Shown: positions 34,170-44,396 of the stretch, piece by piece
Layout of the letters: the number at the start of each line of letters is the position of its first letter
Numbering within the stretch: the stretch's first letter is position 1
From: Methylorubrum populi
GTDB lineage: Bacteria > Pseudomonadota > Alphaproteobacteria > Rhizobiales > Beijerinckiaceae
Direction of reading: 5' to 3'
DNA length: 64,000 nucleotides
Assembly (NCBI GenBank): GCA_020741775.1
Contig: DYYG01000037.1
Coordinates: 172,137-236,136 of the forward strand
The notes under the pieces: generated by a model
The model's database searches: none
Told to the model about the DNA's origin: nothing
What the model saw: the letters and a program-made list of their open reading frames with translations, nothing else
Made by a program: the position numbers and the translations under genes

Positions 34170-35525
34170 TCACCCACCGCCGACGATGGCGGTCAACCGG
34201 GCGTAACCCTCGCCGATGGAGGTTGCTTCTTCCTTACTTTGCCCCAGAAAAGCCGTCAGATCGGGCATCAAAGCGACAGCCTCGTCCACCTCCGGCGAGG
34301 AGCCGGCGCGGTAGGCGCCGAGCCGGATCAGTTCCTCCATATCGGCATAGGTCGCGAGCACCTTGCGGGCGCGGCGGACCGTGGGGAGATGATCCGGGTC
34401 GCAGGCCCGGGGCATGGTGCGCGAGACCGAGCGCAGCACGTTGATCGCCGGGTAACGCCCCTGTTCGGCGATGCGCCGCTCCATGACGATGTGGCCGTCG
34501 AGGATGCCGCGCACCGCGTCCGCCACCGGCTCGTTGTGGTCGTCGCCCTCGACCAGAACCGTGAACAGCCCGGAAATCGCTCCCTCTCCGACGCCCGGCC
34601 CGGCCCGCTCCAGCAGGCGCGGCAGTTCGGAAAAGACGGTGGGCGTGTAGCCCTTGGCGGTCGGCGGCTCGCCGCCGGCCAGCCCGATGTCGCGCTGGGC
34701 CATGGCGAAGCGGGTGATCGAATCGATCATGCACAGCACCTGCGCGCCCTGGTCGCGAAAATACTCGGCGACCGCCAGCGTCACATAGGCCGCGTTGCGG
34801 CGCATCAGCACCGGCTCATCAGAGGTCGCCACGACCACGACCGACCGGGCGAGGCCCGCCGCGCCGAGATCGTCCTGCAGGAATTCCTGCACCTCACGGC
34901 CGCGCTCGCCGACGAGGCCGATCACCGCCACGTCGGCGGCGGTGTAGCGGGCAAGCATGGAGAGCAGCACCGACTTGCCGACGCCGGAGCCGGCGAAGAT
35001 GCCCATGCGCTGCCCGCGGCACATGGTGAGGAAGGTGTTGATGCAGCGGACCCCGAGATCGAGCGGCGGCCCGACGCGCCGGCGTCCATGGGCCGGGGGC
35101 GGGTCGGCCCGCAGCGGATAGATCGCCGGTCCCTGCGCCAGGGCCCCGAGCCCGTCGATCGGGCGCCCGAGGGCGTCGATGGTGCGGCCGAGCCAGGAAG
35201 CGGCGGGGCGGATCGCGCCCGCCGCCTCGTCGCGGACCAGGGCCGGGCAGCCGCGGCGCACGCCGTCGAGGGAGCCGAACGGCATGGCGAGCGCCCGGTC
35301 GCCGGCAAATCCGATAACCTCGCAGGGGACCGTCGCCGGATCGGCACCGCTGCGCGCCTCCACCACGATGTCGATGCGGCCGCCGAGCCGCATGGCGGCC
35401 ACCGGTCCGGCGACCTCGACGAGGAGGCCTCGGATCGCCGTCACCCGCCCGAAGGTTTCCAGGGTTTCAACGGTCGAGAGCGCGGCGAGCGCCGCCGCCA
35501 GCCCCCCGGAACCGCGTTCCTGCAT
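34170..35525 (-). CDS. fliI: Flagellar export ATPase FliI
   Basis: A 451-residue rotary-type ATPase that drives flagellar protein export. Walker A is GSGVGKS (residues 179-185), followed by [11 protein letters not shown] and the Walker B strand [17 protein letters not shown]. The C-terminal part holds [14 protein letters not shown]. The N-terminal beta barrel is present and length is normal. It leads the fliI-fliJ pair, which is divergent from ctrA. GTTAAC lies 18 bases upstream of the start, a possible CtrA half site. Confidence 0.95.
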   Translation of the reverse strand: MQERGSGGLAAALAALSTVETLETFGRVTAIRGLLVEVAGPVAAMRLGGRIDIVVEARSGADPATVPCEVIGFAGDRALAMPFGSLDGVRRGCPALVRDEAAGAIRPAASWLGRTIDALGRPIDGLGALAQGPAIYPLRADPPPAHGRRRVGPPLDLGVRCINTFLTMCRGQRMGIFAGSGVGKSVLLSMLARYTAADVAVIGLVGERGREVQEFLQDDLGAAGLARSVVVVATSDEPVLMRRNAAYVTLAVAEYFRDQGAQVLCMIDSITRFAMAQRDIGLAGGEPPTAKGYTPTVFSELPRLLERAGPGVGEGAISGLFTVLVEGDDHNEPVADAVRGILDGHIVMERRIAEQGRYPAINVLRSVSRTMPRACDPDHLPTVRRARKVLATYADMEELIRLGAYRAGSSPEVDEAVALMPDLTAFLGQSKEEATSIGEGYARLTAIVGGG

Positions 35526-35968
35526 CGTATGCCCTCGATCCCGTTAACCCCGGTCCCGCCACCGAGCCGGCCGATGTCTTAACATCGGACGGAACCCCGC
35601 CAAGGCCGTTCTCCCTTCGATCCGGCCGCAAACCGATCCCCCGAAAAAATTGATCGGCGACGAATGATCGCCGTCTCCTTTCAGCAACAGGCTGGCCAAT
35701 GTCAGGGAAATGAAGGGGTTAGCGCGAGGGACGCGCCCTCGATCCGGGCCTCGGCGGGGCGAAGGGGGAACAGATCGCCAACCGCACCGAGAATCGGCGG
35801 CGGACTCGAAAGAGACAGCGCTTGCAAGCGGGATTCGGCTTTTGTTAACGGTTAAGGAATAGCGTTTCGAAAGTGGGAATGAGGGAGCGTCCGCCGGGGC
35901 CGTCGGCGGGCGACCGGCGGCGGCTTGTCTCAAGCCCCCCCGAAACGGTCAGTCCGGTGGGGATCACG
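35526..35968. promoter_or_regulatory. fliI / ctrA divergent regulatory region
   Basis: No gene is seen in these 443 bases. Near fliI there is GTTAAC (35543-35548) and a palindrome CCGATGT-CTTA-ACATCGG (35571-35588). Near ctrA three GANTC sites (GAATC 35791-35795, GACTC 35803-35807, GATTC 35832-35836) fall within 46 bases, followed by GTTAACGGTTAAG (35844-35856), two adjacent TTAA half sites. In Caulobacter, ctrA transcription responds to CcrM methylation at GANTC and to CtrA itself, so this looks like the same kind of control region. Confidence 0.6.
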
Positions 35969-36670
35969 ATGCGCGTACTTCTGATCGAGGACGACAGCGC
36001 TACGGCGCAGAGCATCGAGTTGATGCTCAAATCGGAGAACTTCAACACCTATACGACCGACCTCGGCGAAGAAGGCGTCGATCTCGGGAAGCTGTACGAT
36101 TACGACATCATCCTTCTCGACCTGAACCTGCCCGACATGTCCGGCTACGAGGTGCTGCGCAGCTTGCGCGTGGCGAAGGTCAAGACGCCGATCCTGATCC
36201 TGTCGGGCATGGCCGGCATCGAGGACAAGGTGAAGGGTCTCGGCTTCGGCGCCGACGATTACCTCACCAAGCCCTTCCACAAGGACGAGCTGGTGGCGCG
36301 CATCCACGCCATCGTGCGCCGTTCGAAGGGCCATGCCCAATCGGTGATCACCACCGGCGACCTGATCGTGAACCTCGATCAGAAGACCGTCGAGGTGTCG
36401 GGCTCGCGGGTCCACCTCACCGGCAAGGAGTACCAGATGCTGGAACTCCTCTCCCTGCGGAAGGGCACGACGCTCACCAAGGAGATGTTCCTCAACCATC
36501 TCTACGGCGGCATGGACGAGCCGGAGCTGAAGATCATCGACGTCTTCATCTGCAAGCTGCGCAAGAAGCTCGCCAATGCCAGCGAGGGCAAGAACTACAT
36601 CGAGACCGTCTGGGGACGCGGTTACGTGCTGCGCGAGCCGGTCGAGGGTGAGGACCGGATGGCGGTCTGA
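35969..36670 (+). CDS. ctrA: Cell-cycle response regulator CtrA
   Basis: The 233-residue OmpR-type regulator matches CtrA closely. The receiver begins [23 protein letters not shown] and has the phospho-acceptor D51 at the same number as in Caulobacter. The DNA-binding winged helix runs from about 125 to 230 ([51 protein letters not shown]). It controls flagellar, division and replication genes in alphaproteobacteria. GGTGGGG lies six bases before the ATG. Adjacent fliI-fliJ in divergent orientation is the usual neighbourhood. A terminator follows. Confidence 0.97.
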   Translation: MRVLLIEDDSATAQSIELMLKSENFNTYTTDLGEEGVDLGKLYDYDIILLDLNLPDMSGYEVLRSLRVAKVKTPILILSGMAGIEDKVKGLGFGADDYLTKPFHKDELVARIHAIVRRSKGHAQSVITTGDLIVNLDQKTVEVSGSRVHLTGKEYQMLELLSLRKGTTLTKEMFLNHLYGGMDEPELKIIDVFICKLRKKLANASEGKNYIETVWGRGYVLREPVEGEDRMAV

Positions 36671-36697
36671 CGACCGCCCTCTCGTCGCGAAGGACAG

Positions 36698-36719
36698 AAC
36701 CCCGCTCCAGCGGGGTTTT
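36698..36719 (+). terminator. ctrA terminator
   Basis: AACCCCGC-TCCA-GCGGGGTT followed by TT forms a compact 8-bp intrinsic terminator starting 28 bases after the ctrA stop. Confidence 0.8.
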
Positions 36720-36751
36720 GTCGTTTCAGGCGCCGTCACCGCACTATAGCA

Positions 36752-36844
36752 GATCCGTTTGATCGCTTCGGGATGGCGGATCTGGGCTTCGCTCAAGCGC
36801 CGCGCGGGCTTGCCGATACGCGAACCGCTTCGATCAGGCGGATC
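36752..36844. repeat. Imperfect inverted repeat downstream of ctrA
   Basis: GATCCGTTTGATCG (36752-36765) pairs with CGATCAGGCGGATC (36831-36844) with two central mismatches. The copy at the right overlaps the stop of the DUF3297 gene. It may be a dispersed intergenic element. Confidence 0.35.
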
Positions 36845-37088
36845 CCGTCTCAGGCTCGCGGAAATACGGCTCGACCGCACCCTTCAGCTTCACCGTCATC
36901 GGGTTGCCGGCCCGGTCGAGCGTCTTGCCGGCGGAGAGCCGCACCCAGCCCTCGCTGACGCAATATTCCTCGACATTGGTCTTCTCGACGCCCTTGAAGC
37001 GCACGCCGATGCCGCGGGCGAGGAGGGCTTCGTCGTAATAGGGGCTGTTCGGGTTGACCGAGAGGCGATCGGGCAGCGTGTCGGACAT
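36834..37088 (-). CDS. DUF3297 family protein
   Basis: An 84-residue cytoplasmic protein that matches DUF3297 throughout: DRLSVNPNSPYYDEALL, RFKGVEKTNVEEYCVSEGW and VKLKGAVEPYFRE. The family is widespread in proteobacteria and has no established function. The length is normal and the start codon is the first ATG of the frame. It lies 33 bases after the acyltransferase gene on the same strand and may share its transcript. Confidence 0.85.
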   Translation of the reverse strand: MSDTLPDRLSVNPNSPYYDEALLARGIGVRFKGVEKTNVEEYCVSEGWVRLSAGKTLDRAGNPMTVKLKGAVEPYFREPETGSA

Positions 37089-37121
37089 GAATCGTCACTT
37101 CCTGGCAAACGAGCCGGCCGG

Positions 37122-37802
37122 TTACGGCAATCGGGCCGGGTGGGCAATGGCGCGCTCAACCCCCACGGCGGCGATCAAGGCCTCAACCTGCCCGCTCTGA
37201 AGCAGCGGGACCCAGCGCGTGACCGTCTCATGGGGGAAGTCCCACCATGCCGCCGCGACCAGCGCCTCGGTCGTCGCCGCATCGAAGCGGTGGCGCACGA
37301 TCCGGGCGGGATTGCCGGCCACCACGGCGTAGGGCGGCACGTCCCGGGTGACCACGGCGCGGGCAGCGACGACTGACCCGTGGCCGATGCTGACCCCAGA
37401 CAGGATCATGCAGCCCGATCCCAGCCACACATCGTGCCCGATCGTCACGTCGCCGCGGGAGGTATGATAATCCTCGGGTGCATCCGCCTCCGGCCACAAG
37501 CCGGACATGGCGGCGAAGGGATAGGTCGAGATCCAGTCGAGCCGGTGCCCGCCGCCGAGCAGGATCTCGACCTTGTCCGCGATGGAACAATAGCGGCCGA
37601 TCGTCAGCCGGCGCCCCGATTCGGGGAAACGCACCTTCGGCCTTCCGTAAGAGTATGCGCCGATTGAGAAATTCCAGCGGCGTACCAACCGCTCGAGATG
37701 CAGCCGCGTCTCATTGTGCGGGTTGCGCCCCCGCTTCAGCCGTTGCAACAGATGCCTCAACGGTGCCCCCCTGCAACGCGCGGCATGGCGGGCGTAATCC
37801 AT
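37122..37802 (-). CDS. CatB-related O-acyltransferase (left-handed beta-helix)
   Basis: The 226-residue protein has hexapeptide-repeat turns from about residue 60 (LTIGRYCSIADKVEILLGGGHRLDWISTYPF) through IGHDVWLGSGCMILSGVSIGHGSVVAARAVVTRDVPPYAVVAGNPARIVRHRF. This is the xenobiotic acetyltransferase (CatB/Vat) pattern with the catalytic histidine in GGGHRLD. It likely acetylates a sugar hydroxyl on a surface glycan; antibiotic acetylation is possible but not indicated. The ATG at 37802 is 24 bases from the divergent maeB start, so the two promoters must overlap the opposing genes. Confidence 0.85.
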   Translation of the reverse strand: MDYARHAARCRGAPLRHLLQRLKRGRNPHNETRLHLERLVRRWNFSIGAYSYGRPKVRFPESGRRLTIGRYCSIADKVEILLGGGHRLDWISTYPFAAMSGLWPEADAPEDYHTSRGDVTIGHDVWLGSGCMILSGVSIGHGSVVAARAVVTRDVPPYAVVAGNPARIVRHRFDAATTEALVAAAWWDFPHETVTRWVPLLQSGQVEALIAAVGVERAIAHPARLP

Positions 37803-37826
37803 TGAGCGGAAGAGGACGGCATCGTC

Positions 37827-40163
37827 ATGGCCGACAATATGTCCGAGGATCTGAAATCCGGGGCGCTCGTCTACCATCGACTCCCCAAGCCCGGAAAGCT
37901 GGAGATCCAGGCGACCAAGCCCCTCGGCAACCAGCGCGACCTCGCTCTTGCCTATTCCCCCGGCGTCGCCGCCGCCTGCATGGCGATCCATGACGATCCG
38001 CAGGAAGCCGCCACCCTTACCATCCGCCAGAATCTCGTCGCGGTGCTCTCGAACGGCACGGCGGTGCTCGGCCTCGGCGATATCGGCCCGCTCGCCTCCA
38101 AGCCGGTGATGGAGGGCAAGGCGGTCCTCTTCAAGAAGTTCGCCGGCATCGACGTGTTCGACATCGAGGTGAACGAGAAGGAGGTCGACCGGCTGGTGGA
38201 CGTGGTCTGCTCCCTGGAGCCGACCTTCGGCGGCATCAACCTCGAAGACATCAAGGCGCCCGAATGCTTCGAGGTCGAGGAGCGCTGCCGGGAGCGTATG
38301 AACATCCCGGTCTTCCACGATGACCAGCACGGCACCGCGATCATCGTCGCGGCCGCCGTCCTCAACGCCCTCGAACTCGCCGGCAAGCAGCTCTCCGACG
38401 CCAAGATCGTCACCTCCGGCGCCGGCGCGGCGGCTCTGGCCTGCCTCAACCTCCTCGTGTCGCTCGGTGCCACCCGCGAGAACATCACGGTCACCGACAT
38501 CAAGGGCGTGGTCTACAAGGGCCGGTCCGAGCTGATGGACCGCTGGAAGGCGGTCTACGCCCAGGAGACCGAGGCGCGCACGCTGGCGGAGGTGATCCCC
38601 GGTGCCGACGTGTTCATCGGCCTCTCGGCCGGCGGCGTGCTCAAGCCCGAATATCTCGAGAAGATGGCCGAGAAGCCGCTGATCATGGCGCTCGCCAACC
38701 CTTACCCCGAGATCATGCCGGACCTCGCCCAGGAGCGCCGGCCCGACGCGATGATCTGCACCGGGCGCTCGGACTTCCCGAACCAGGTCAACAACGTTCT
38801 CTGTTTCCCCTACATCTTCCGCGGCGCCCTCGATGTCGGCGCGCATGCGATCAACGAGGAGATGAAGAAGGCGGCGGTGAAGGCGATCGCGGCGCTCGCC
38901 CGTGAGGCGCCCTCGGATGTGGTCGCCCGCGCCTATGGCGGCGAGGCCCGGCCCTTCGGCCCCCATTCCCTGATCCCGAGCCCCTTCGATCCGCGCCTGA
39001 TCCTGCGCATCGCTCCGGCGGTGGCCAAGGCGGCCATGGATTCGGGCGTCGCCGGCCGGCCGGTCGAGAACATCCAGGCCTATGCCGAGTCCCTCGACCG
39101 GTTCGTGCATCGCTCCGGCTTCATCATGAAGCCGATCTTCTCCAAGGCGAAGAACAATCCCAAGCGGGTCATCTACGCCGAGGGCGAGGACGAGCGGGTG
39201 CTGCGCGCGGCGCAGGTGGTGGTCGAGGACCGGGTGGCAAGGCCGATCCTGGTCGGACGCCCGCGGGTGATCGAAACCCGGATCAAGCGTTTCGGCCTCG
39301 CCCTGAAGCATGGCGAGCATTTCGATCTGATCGATCCCGAGGACGATCCGCGTTACCGCGCCTATGTGTCGACCTATCTCGAGGTGGCGGGACGGCGGGG
39401 CATCACCCCCGATCTCGCCCGCACCCTGGTGCGCACCAACAATACGGTGATCGGGGCGCTGGCGGTGCGCCGCGGCGAGGCGGATGCCCTGATCTGCGGG
39501 TTGGAGGGCCGGTTCGAGACGCGGCTGCGCGTCATCCGTGACGTGATCGGGCTCTCGCCCGACCTGCTCGATTTCGCGGCGATGAGCCTGATCGTCACGA
39601 AGAAGGGCGCTTTCTTCCTGGCCGACACGCATGTCCGCCAGGATCCGAGCGCCGAGGAAGTGGCGGATGTCGCCATCGCCTGCGCCGGCCATGTCGGCCG
39701 CTTCGGCCTGACGCCGAAGATCGCGCTGCTCAGCCATTCCGATTTTGGCCAGTCCGATTCCGCTTCGGCGCGGAAGATGCGCCGGGCCCTGGAGCTGATC
39801 CAGGCCCGCGCGCCGCATCTTCAGGCCGATGGCGAGATGCAGGCGGATTGCGCGCTCTCGGAACTCATCCGTGACCGGGTGCTGCCCGGCTCGAACTGGA
39901 AGGGCGCGGCCAACATCCTGGTCTTCCCCAATCTCGATGCGGCCAACATCGCCTTCCAGTTCGCCAAGGTGCTCGCCGACGCCCTGCCGGTCGGCCCCCT
40001 GCTGATCGGCCCGGCCAAGCCCGCGCATATCCTGACCCCCTCGGTCACCGCCCGCGGCATCGTCAACGTCACTGCTGCGGCGGTGGTGGAGGCGCAGGCC
40101 GGCGCACCGCAGGAAATGGCCGCACCCGAGGCCGAGCCTGGAGCGGGACCTCTCTCGGAGTAG
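37827..40163 (+). CDS. maeB: NADP-dependent malic enzyme with phosphotransacetylase-like domain
   Basis: The 778-residue cytoplasmic enzyme converts malate to pyruvate and CO2 with NADP reduction. The first 420 residues are malic enzyme: [48 protein letters not shown], and [18 protein letters not shown] for the cofactor. The last 330 residues are the phosphate acetyltransferase-like module ([21 protein letters not shown]) that regulates MaeB by acetyl-CoA and lacks transferase activity in characterised cases. GAAGAGGA lies upstream of the ATG. A strong bulged hairpin follows the stop. Confidence 0.96.
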   Translation: MADNMSEDLKSGALVYHRLPKPGKLEIQATKPLGNQRDLALAYSPGVAAACMAIHDDPQEAATLTIRQNLVAVLSNGTAVLGLGDIGPLASKPVMEGKAVLFKKFAGIDVFDIEVNEKEVDRLVDVVCSLEPTFGGINLEDIKAPECFEVEERCRERMNIPVFHDDQHGTAIIVAAAVLNALELAGKQLSDAKIVTSGAGAAALACLNLLVSLGATRENITVTDIKGVVYKGRSELMDRWKAVYAQETEARTLAEVIPGADVFIGLSAGGVLKPEYLEKMAEKPLIMALANPYPEIMPDLAQERRPDAMICTGRSDFPNQVNNVLCFPYIFRGALDVGAHAINEEMKKAAVKAIAALAREAPSDVVARAYGGEARPFGPHSLIPSPFDPRLILRIAPAVAKAAMDSGVAGRPVENIQAYAESLDRFVHRSGFIMKPIFSKAKNNPKRVIYAEGEDERVLRAAQVVVEDRVARPILVGRPRVIETRIKRFGLALKHGEHFDLIDPEDDPRYRAYVSTYLEVAGRRGITPDLARTLVRTNNTVIGALAVRRGEADALICGLEGRFETRLRVIRDVIGLSPDLLDFAAMSLIVTKKGAFFLADTHVRQDPSAEEVADVAIACAGHVGRFGLTPKIALLSHSDFGQSDSASARKMRRALELIQARAPHLQADGEMQADCALSELIRDRVLPGSNWKGAANILVFPNLDAANIAFQFAKVLADALPVGPLLIGPAKPAHILTPSVTARGIVNVTAAAVVEAQAGAPQEMAAPEAEPGAGPLSE

Positions 40164-40183
40164 CGCTCCGCATCACGCCAATC

Positions 40184-40217
40184 GCTTCGCGATCCCCGCG
40201 CGACGGGGACGCGAAGC
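40184..40217 (+). terminator. maeB terminator hairpin
   Basis: GCTTCGCG-A-TCCCCG pairs with CGGGGA-CGCGAAGC around a five-base loop, giving a 14-bp stem with a single bulged A. It starts 21 bases after the maeB stop and is followed by TT. Confidence 0.7.
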
Positions 40218-40661
40218 TTGGCGGTCGTTCCGGGTGGCGCGCCCATAGCCCGAGCCGGACGCCTTCCGCCGTGACGGTGGTGCGTCCGTCGATCTGTGCG
40301 GCATCCATGCCTAGGATGGGGCGAAACCGCAGGAACCGGGTCGCTGAGTTGGTCCGCCGGAGTAACGCTTGGTCTGCGATGATCGGATCGTGCCGTAAGA
40401 ATGCCGAAAGAAGAGACGAGCAAAGAGTAGTTGGACTGGTCTTTTCCGCGCAGTCAATCCGCAAAGACCGTCTTGGATATTTACAAAACAGAATCGCCAC
40501 CTTGTCAGGCGGACTCGCGAGGGTTAAAGCTCGCCCCGCGCCATCGGGCCGCGAAACGGGTAGCGCCATATTTGCATTCGATCCAGAGTTGCTGAAGCAC
40601 ATCTCTGCGCGAGTCTTTTCCGGTACGTGCCTCTATAAATAGTTCTGTCGGGACGTTTCGG
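40218..40661. other. Gene-free region before the large glycosyltransferase
   Basis: No convincing gene is seen. The base composition drops toward AT after about 40380. TATAAA at 40634-40639 is a possible -10 element 23 bases before the glycosyltransferase start, without a good -35. Short open frames on both strands here lack coding character. Confidence 0.45.
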
Positions 40662-43600
40662 ATGAGTTTGGTTGGCAAGGTCACTATTCGAAAAGGATGT
40701 GTCTTTTCAAGCCGGTCTTATCGGAAGCTGAATGACGATCTTGCCTTCGAGACTGAGCAGGAAGGGATTCAGCATTTCTTCCTCCGCGGCATTGCCGAGC
40801 TGAGGCGTTTCGAGCCGGAGATCGACTTCGACCCGGATTTCTACACGTCCTATTACGCGGAGGCCGAGGAGCTGACGGCCGCGGAAGCCTACGATCACTG
40901 GCTCCGGATCGGCGTGCAGGAAGGCTATGCGGCGAACGGCCCGGAGATGATCGAGCAGGCCACGGGGCTGGTCGTCGCGGATTTTCCCGCCGATTTCCAA
41001 GTGACGGCCTATGCCTTCATGGCCGGGCTGAAGCCTGCCAATCGGTGGGGCTGCCTTGAACACTTCATCCGGCACGGCGCGTTCTCGCTAGAGGCGATCG
41101 AGGCGGCCGATCTCGACGCAGATTTCCTGCTGAAGATCGGGCAGGCTCTGGAGCCGCAAGAGGCCAAGCTCGCCATTCGATGCTACCAGGCGGCGATTGC
41201 CGCCGGAAAACAAACCGCTCTGATCCATCACGGGCTCGGAGACGTGTATTTCAAAGAAAAGCAGTACTTTGAGGCTTATTCACATTATCGGCAGGCATTA
41301 AGTCTCGATCGGGCTTACATATGGACCGTTCTCAACTGTGCCGAGTGCGCGTCTCAGATCGGTCTTCATGAGGAGGCTGTTGCTCTGGCCCTGCAGGCCC
41401 GGACGCTGCTGCCGAACGAATATTATGTCCGACAGGCCGTCGAAACCGTCGCGCGCCGCCGTTTCGCCAAGCTGTGGTCCGCGGCCTCACGGCATTCGTT
41501 CTGTGAACAAGGCCCTCAGGCCTCGGCCCTGATCGAGCAGGCCGTGACCGGGTTCGAGGCGGCGTTGCTCGCCTTCGGCAACGGGGAGCCCGATCCCGTG
41601 CCGCTTGAGCCCGGTGGATTCCGGACCGCGATCATCGGATCGGATCATGTTCCCCAATGCAAATTCTACCGTATCGATCAGAAGGTCGATCAACTCCGTG
41701 CCAGCAAGCACGAGGCGGCGGTCTACACCCTGCAACAGGCGGATGAGCTTACGAACGAGCTGATATTTTTCGATGCAGTCATCGTTCATCGAGCACCCGC
41801 GACCCCGGAAATCGTGAAGTTACTGCATCGGTGCCGCCGTTACGCGATCCCGACCTTTTACGATATCGACGACCTGATCTTCGATGAGGGCTGTTATCCG
41901 CCCAGCCGGGCCTCCCTCGAAGGGATGGTGACCGCACGGGAATATGCCGAATTGAGCGTCGGGCGGGATCTGTTCCGGGCTGCTCTCGCGCGCTGCGATT
42001 TCGGAATTGCCTCGACCCCGGCAATTCGGGAGCGTCTCGCCAAAGCCGTGCGATCAAAGGCGTTTCTTCACCGCAATGCCTTGAGCAAGGCGCATCTGCG
42101 GGCCAAGGCGGCCGGGACCGGATCAAAGCGGAAGCATTCGGACGAGGTTCTTCTGTTTTATGGAAGTGGCGGCCGCTCGCATAACGAAAACTTCCAGATG
42201 ATCGGACCGGCGATTGCCCGGGTGATGACGCGGTATCCGCAGACGCGCTTGCGCATCGTCGGCCCTCTCGAACTGGGTCCGGAACTCGATCCCCACCGCG
42301 CCCATATCGAGCATCTTCCTTTCACCGGCGACCTCGAAGTCTACTGGTCCCTCCTCGAAGAAGCGGATGTCAACTTGGCTCCGCTGACGGCTGGAGACTT
42401 CACCGATGCCAAAAGCGAGGTGAAGTGGATCGAGGCGGCGCTGTTCCGCATCCCGTCGATCGTGAGCGCGACGGCCACCTATCGCGATTGCATCAACCAG
42501 GGCGTCGATGGATGGACCGCAGCCCGGTTGGAGGAATGGGAAGACGCTCTCGAACGCTTGGTGACCGATGCGGTCCTGCGCGGGCGCATGGCGGATGCCG
42601 CCCATGACCGCGTTTCGAGGGAATACGCTCTCACCTCGAAGGGCGCGGAGCTGCTCGACCTCCTGCGGCAAGGCTTCGATGAGCGGCGCAGGGCCGAGCC
42701 ACCGATGCCGGCGAGGCGCAAGCCGCTGATCCTGATCGTGAACGTCTTCTACCCGCCGCAATTCATTGGCGGCGCGACCCGCATCGTCGAGCAGAATCTG
42801 CGCTATCTGCGCGATCACGCGGAGGAGTTCGACGTCGAGGTGGTCTGCGCCCGTGACTCGGGAGGCGCCGAGGGGCAGGTCGAACGCTATGCCTGGGACG
42901 GGGTCACGGTGACCTCCTTCGCGCCCTTCGCGGATGCCAGCTTCGACGAGCGAAGCGCCAAGACGGAAGCGTGGTTCGAGCGCCTGTTCGACCGCCTGAA
43001 GCCGGATCTGATCCATTTCCACTGCATGCAACGGATCACGGCATCCGCGCTCGATGCGGCGCAGAGCAGGGACATCCCCTATCTGGTCACGGCCCATGAC
43101 GGATGGTGGATCTCGGATCGGCAGTTCCTGATCGATCAGGAGGGGCGTCCCGTTCCGGAGACGGGGGAGTGGGGAGACCGCAAGCGTTTGAGCCGTTTGC
43201 GCTCTGCGCTCCGGCGTTCGGCCGGAACCCTTGCCGTGTCCGACTTCCTCGGTCGACTATACGAGTCCCGCGGGATCGATAACATCGTCGTCTGTCCGAA
43301 CGGGATCGAGCAACTGCCGGACATTCCCTATCCACCGGCGACATCGCGTCTCTGCCTCGGCCTGCTCGGCGGATTGGGCATGGCCAAGGGCTCGGATCTT
43401 CTGCGAACGGCTCTGAAGTCGCGGGCATTCGGCCATCTGCATTTCCTGATCGTCGATCATGCCGCGCCGCAGGGATCGGTCCGTTTCGAGCGCTGGGGCG
43501 AGAATGAAGTCGAGATCGTCGGCAAGACGAGCTTCGACGACGTCGCGGCGATCTATGCGCGGTTGCATGGGGTGCTCGCCATCTCGGTCTGTGTCGAGAG

Positions 43601-43904
43601 CTTCGGCTTGGTCGCCCATGAGGCCGCCAGCCTGGGGCGTTGGGTGGTCGCGTCCGACCGGGGCGGCGTCGGCGCCTGCGTACAGGACGGCGTCAACGGA
43701 TGGGTGATCGACGTCTCGTCGCCTTGGGCCCTGACGCAGGTTCTCGACGACATGAACAGCCGGCCTGACCGGTTTCGGGCACCGGCTCCGATCGTTGCGC
43801 CGATGCGAACCTGGCGCCAGCAGGCGCGCGAGGTTGTGGATCTTTACCGCGATGTCCTCGCGCCATCACGCGATGCGGCGTCAGGAGCTCGGGACGGTAG
43901 ATAG
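40662..43904 (+). CDS. Large double glycosyltransferase with TPR region
   Basis: The 1080-residue protein starts with one FDPDFYTSYYAE-type unit like those in the protein at 19734-20621. TPR-like helices follow at about 185-255 (ALIHHGLGDVYFKEKQYFEAYSHYRQALSLD). A first GT-B module at about 318-670 shows DHVPQCKFYRIDQKVDQL, FYDIDDLIFDE and the donor-side KSEVKWIEAALFRIPSIVS. A second, GT4-type module occupies 687-1065 (VNVFYPPQFIGGATRIVEQN, VCPNGIEQLPD, ESFGLVAHEAASLGRWVVAS). It likely elongates a surface glycan, with the TPRs for protein contact. Its codon use is slightly less GC-extreme than the housekeeping genes. It stands alone. Confidence 0.88.
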   Translation: MSLVGKVTIRKGCVFSSRSYRKLNDDLAFETEQEGIQHFFLRGIAELRRFEPEIDFDPDFYTSYYAEAEELTAAEAYDHWLRIGVQEGYAANGPEMIEQATGLVVADFPADFQVTAYAFMAGLKPANRWGCLEHFIRHGAFSLEAIEAADLDADFLLKIGQALEPQEAKLAIRCYQAAIAAGKQTALIHHGLGDVYFKEKQYFEAYSHYRQALSLDRAYIWTVLNCAECASQIGLHEEAVALALQARTLLPNEYYVRQAVETVARRRFAKLWSAASRHSFCEQGPQASALIEQAVTGFEAALLAFGNGEPDPVPLEPGGFRTAIIGSDHVPQCKFYRIDQKVDQLRASKHEAAVYTLQQADELTNELIFFDAVIVHRAPATPEIVKLLHRCRRYAIPTFYDIDDLIFDEGCYPPSRASLEGMVTAREYAELSVGRDLFRAALARCDFGIASTPAIRERLAKAVRSKAFLHRNALSKAHLRAKAAGTGSKRKHSDEVLLFYGSGGRSHNENFQMIGPAIARVMTRYPQTRLRIVGPLELGPELDPHRAHIEHLPFTGDLEVYWSLLEEADVNLAPLTAGDFTDAKSEVKWIEAALFRIPSIVSATATYRDCINQGVDGWTAARLEEWEDALERLVTDAVLRGRMADAAHDRVSREYALTSKGAELLDLLRQGFDERRRAEPPMPARRKPLILIVNVFYPPQFIGGATRIVEQNLRYLRDHAEEFDVEVVCARDSGGAEGQVERYAWDGVTVTSFAPFADASFDERSAKTEAWFERLFDRLKPDLIHFHCMQRITASALDAAQSRDIPYLVTAHDGWWISDRQFLIDQEGRPVPETGEWGDRKRLSRLRSALRRSAGTLAVSDFLGRLYESRGIDNIVVCPNGIEQLPDIPYPPATSRLCLGLLGGLGMAKGSDLLRTALKSRAFGHLHFLIVDHAAPQGSVRFERWGENEVEIVGKTSFDDVAAIYARLHGVLAISVCVESFGLVAHEAASLGRWVVASDRGGVGACVQDGVNGWVIDVSSPWALTQVLDDMNSRPDRFRAPAPIVAPMRTWRQQAREVVDLYRDVLAPSRDAASGARDGR

Positions 43905-43937
43905 GGCGCCTGTGCTCGCGTCACCGTCAGTCGGAGC

Positions 43938-44135
43938 TCAATGCGCGCCCATCTGTCGAAGCATCCGGCTTGCTGCTTCGGTCAGCCGAGTCCGCTCAGA
44001 CAGATCGTATTCAATGAAAAGATCTTCCACAGCATCTTCGATGTTATCCAGCGACACCTCGTTCTGCATTCCCAGCAGGAACAGGAGCATGTCGCGGATG
44101 CGATCATCGATCGATCGCGGGTGCGGATCCGTCAC
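43938..44135 (-). CDS. Small acidic helical protein, unknown
   Basis: A 65-residue protein, mostly helical and acidic (RSIDDRIRDMLLFLLGMQNEVSLDNIEDAVEDLFIEYDLSERTRL). GGAGAG lies five bases before the GTG at 44135; a GTG at 44159 would add eight residues. The heptad-like leucines suggest a small dimer. It sits between the large glycosyltransferase and the LuxR-type regulator, both possible partners. Function unknown. Confidence 0.5.
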   Translation of the reverse strand: MTDPHPRSIDDRIRDMLLFLLGMQNEVSLDNIEDAVEDLFIEYDLSERTRLTEAASRMLRQMGAH

Positions 44136-44396
44136 ACGTCTCTCCAGAAGCTGCGTCACGCAGGAGATGTCGAAGCCCCTCGGGTCCGGTCAGGGGTCGG
44201 CACCTGGCTTGCCGCGTGATTTTGAACGCTCCGGGTAAACAGATGTCAGGAGCCGCCATCGATGTCACGGGTGCGGCGACCAGCGACCGCGGCTTTGCCG
44301 CGTCGATGCTGAGGATACCGCAACGCGGGACGCATCCATACCGGGCGGATTGGTGCGACCCATCCCAGCGACGGAGGGGAACGTCCCGTCCGCCGG

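Noticed and set aside
40271..40642. A 123-codon plus-strand frame before the large glycosyltransferase
   Set aside because: Basic, low-complexity product with no domain; overlaps competing frames on the other strand and a likely promoter region.
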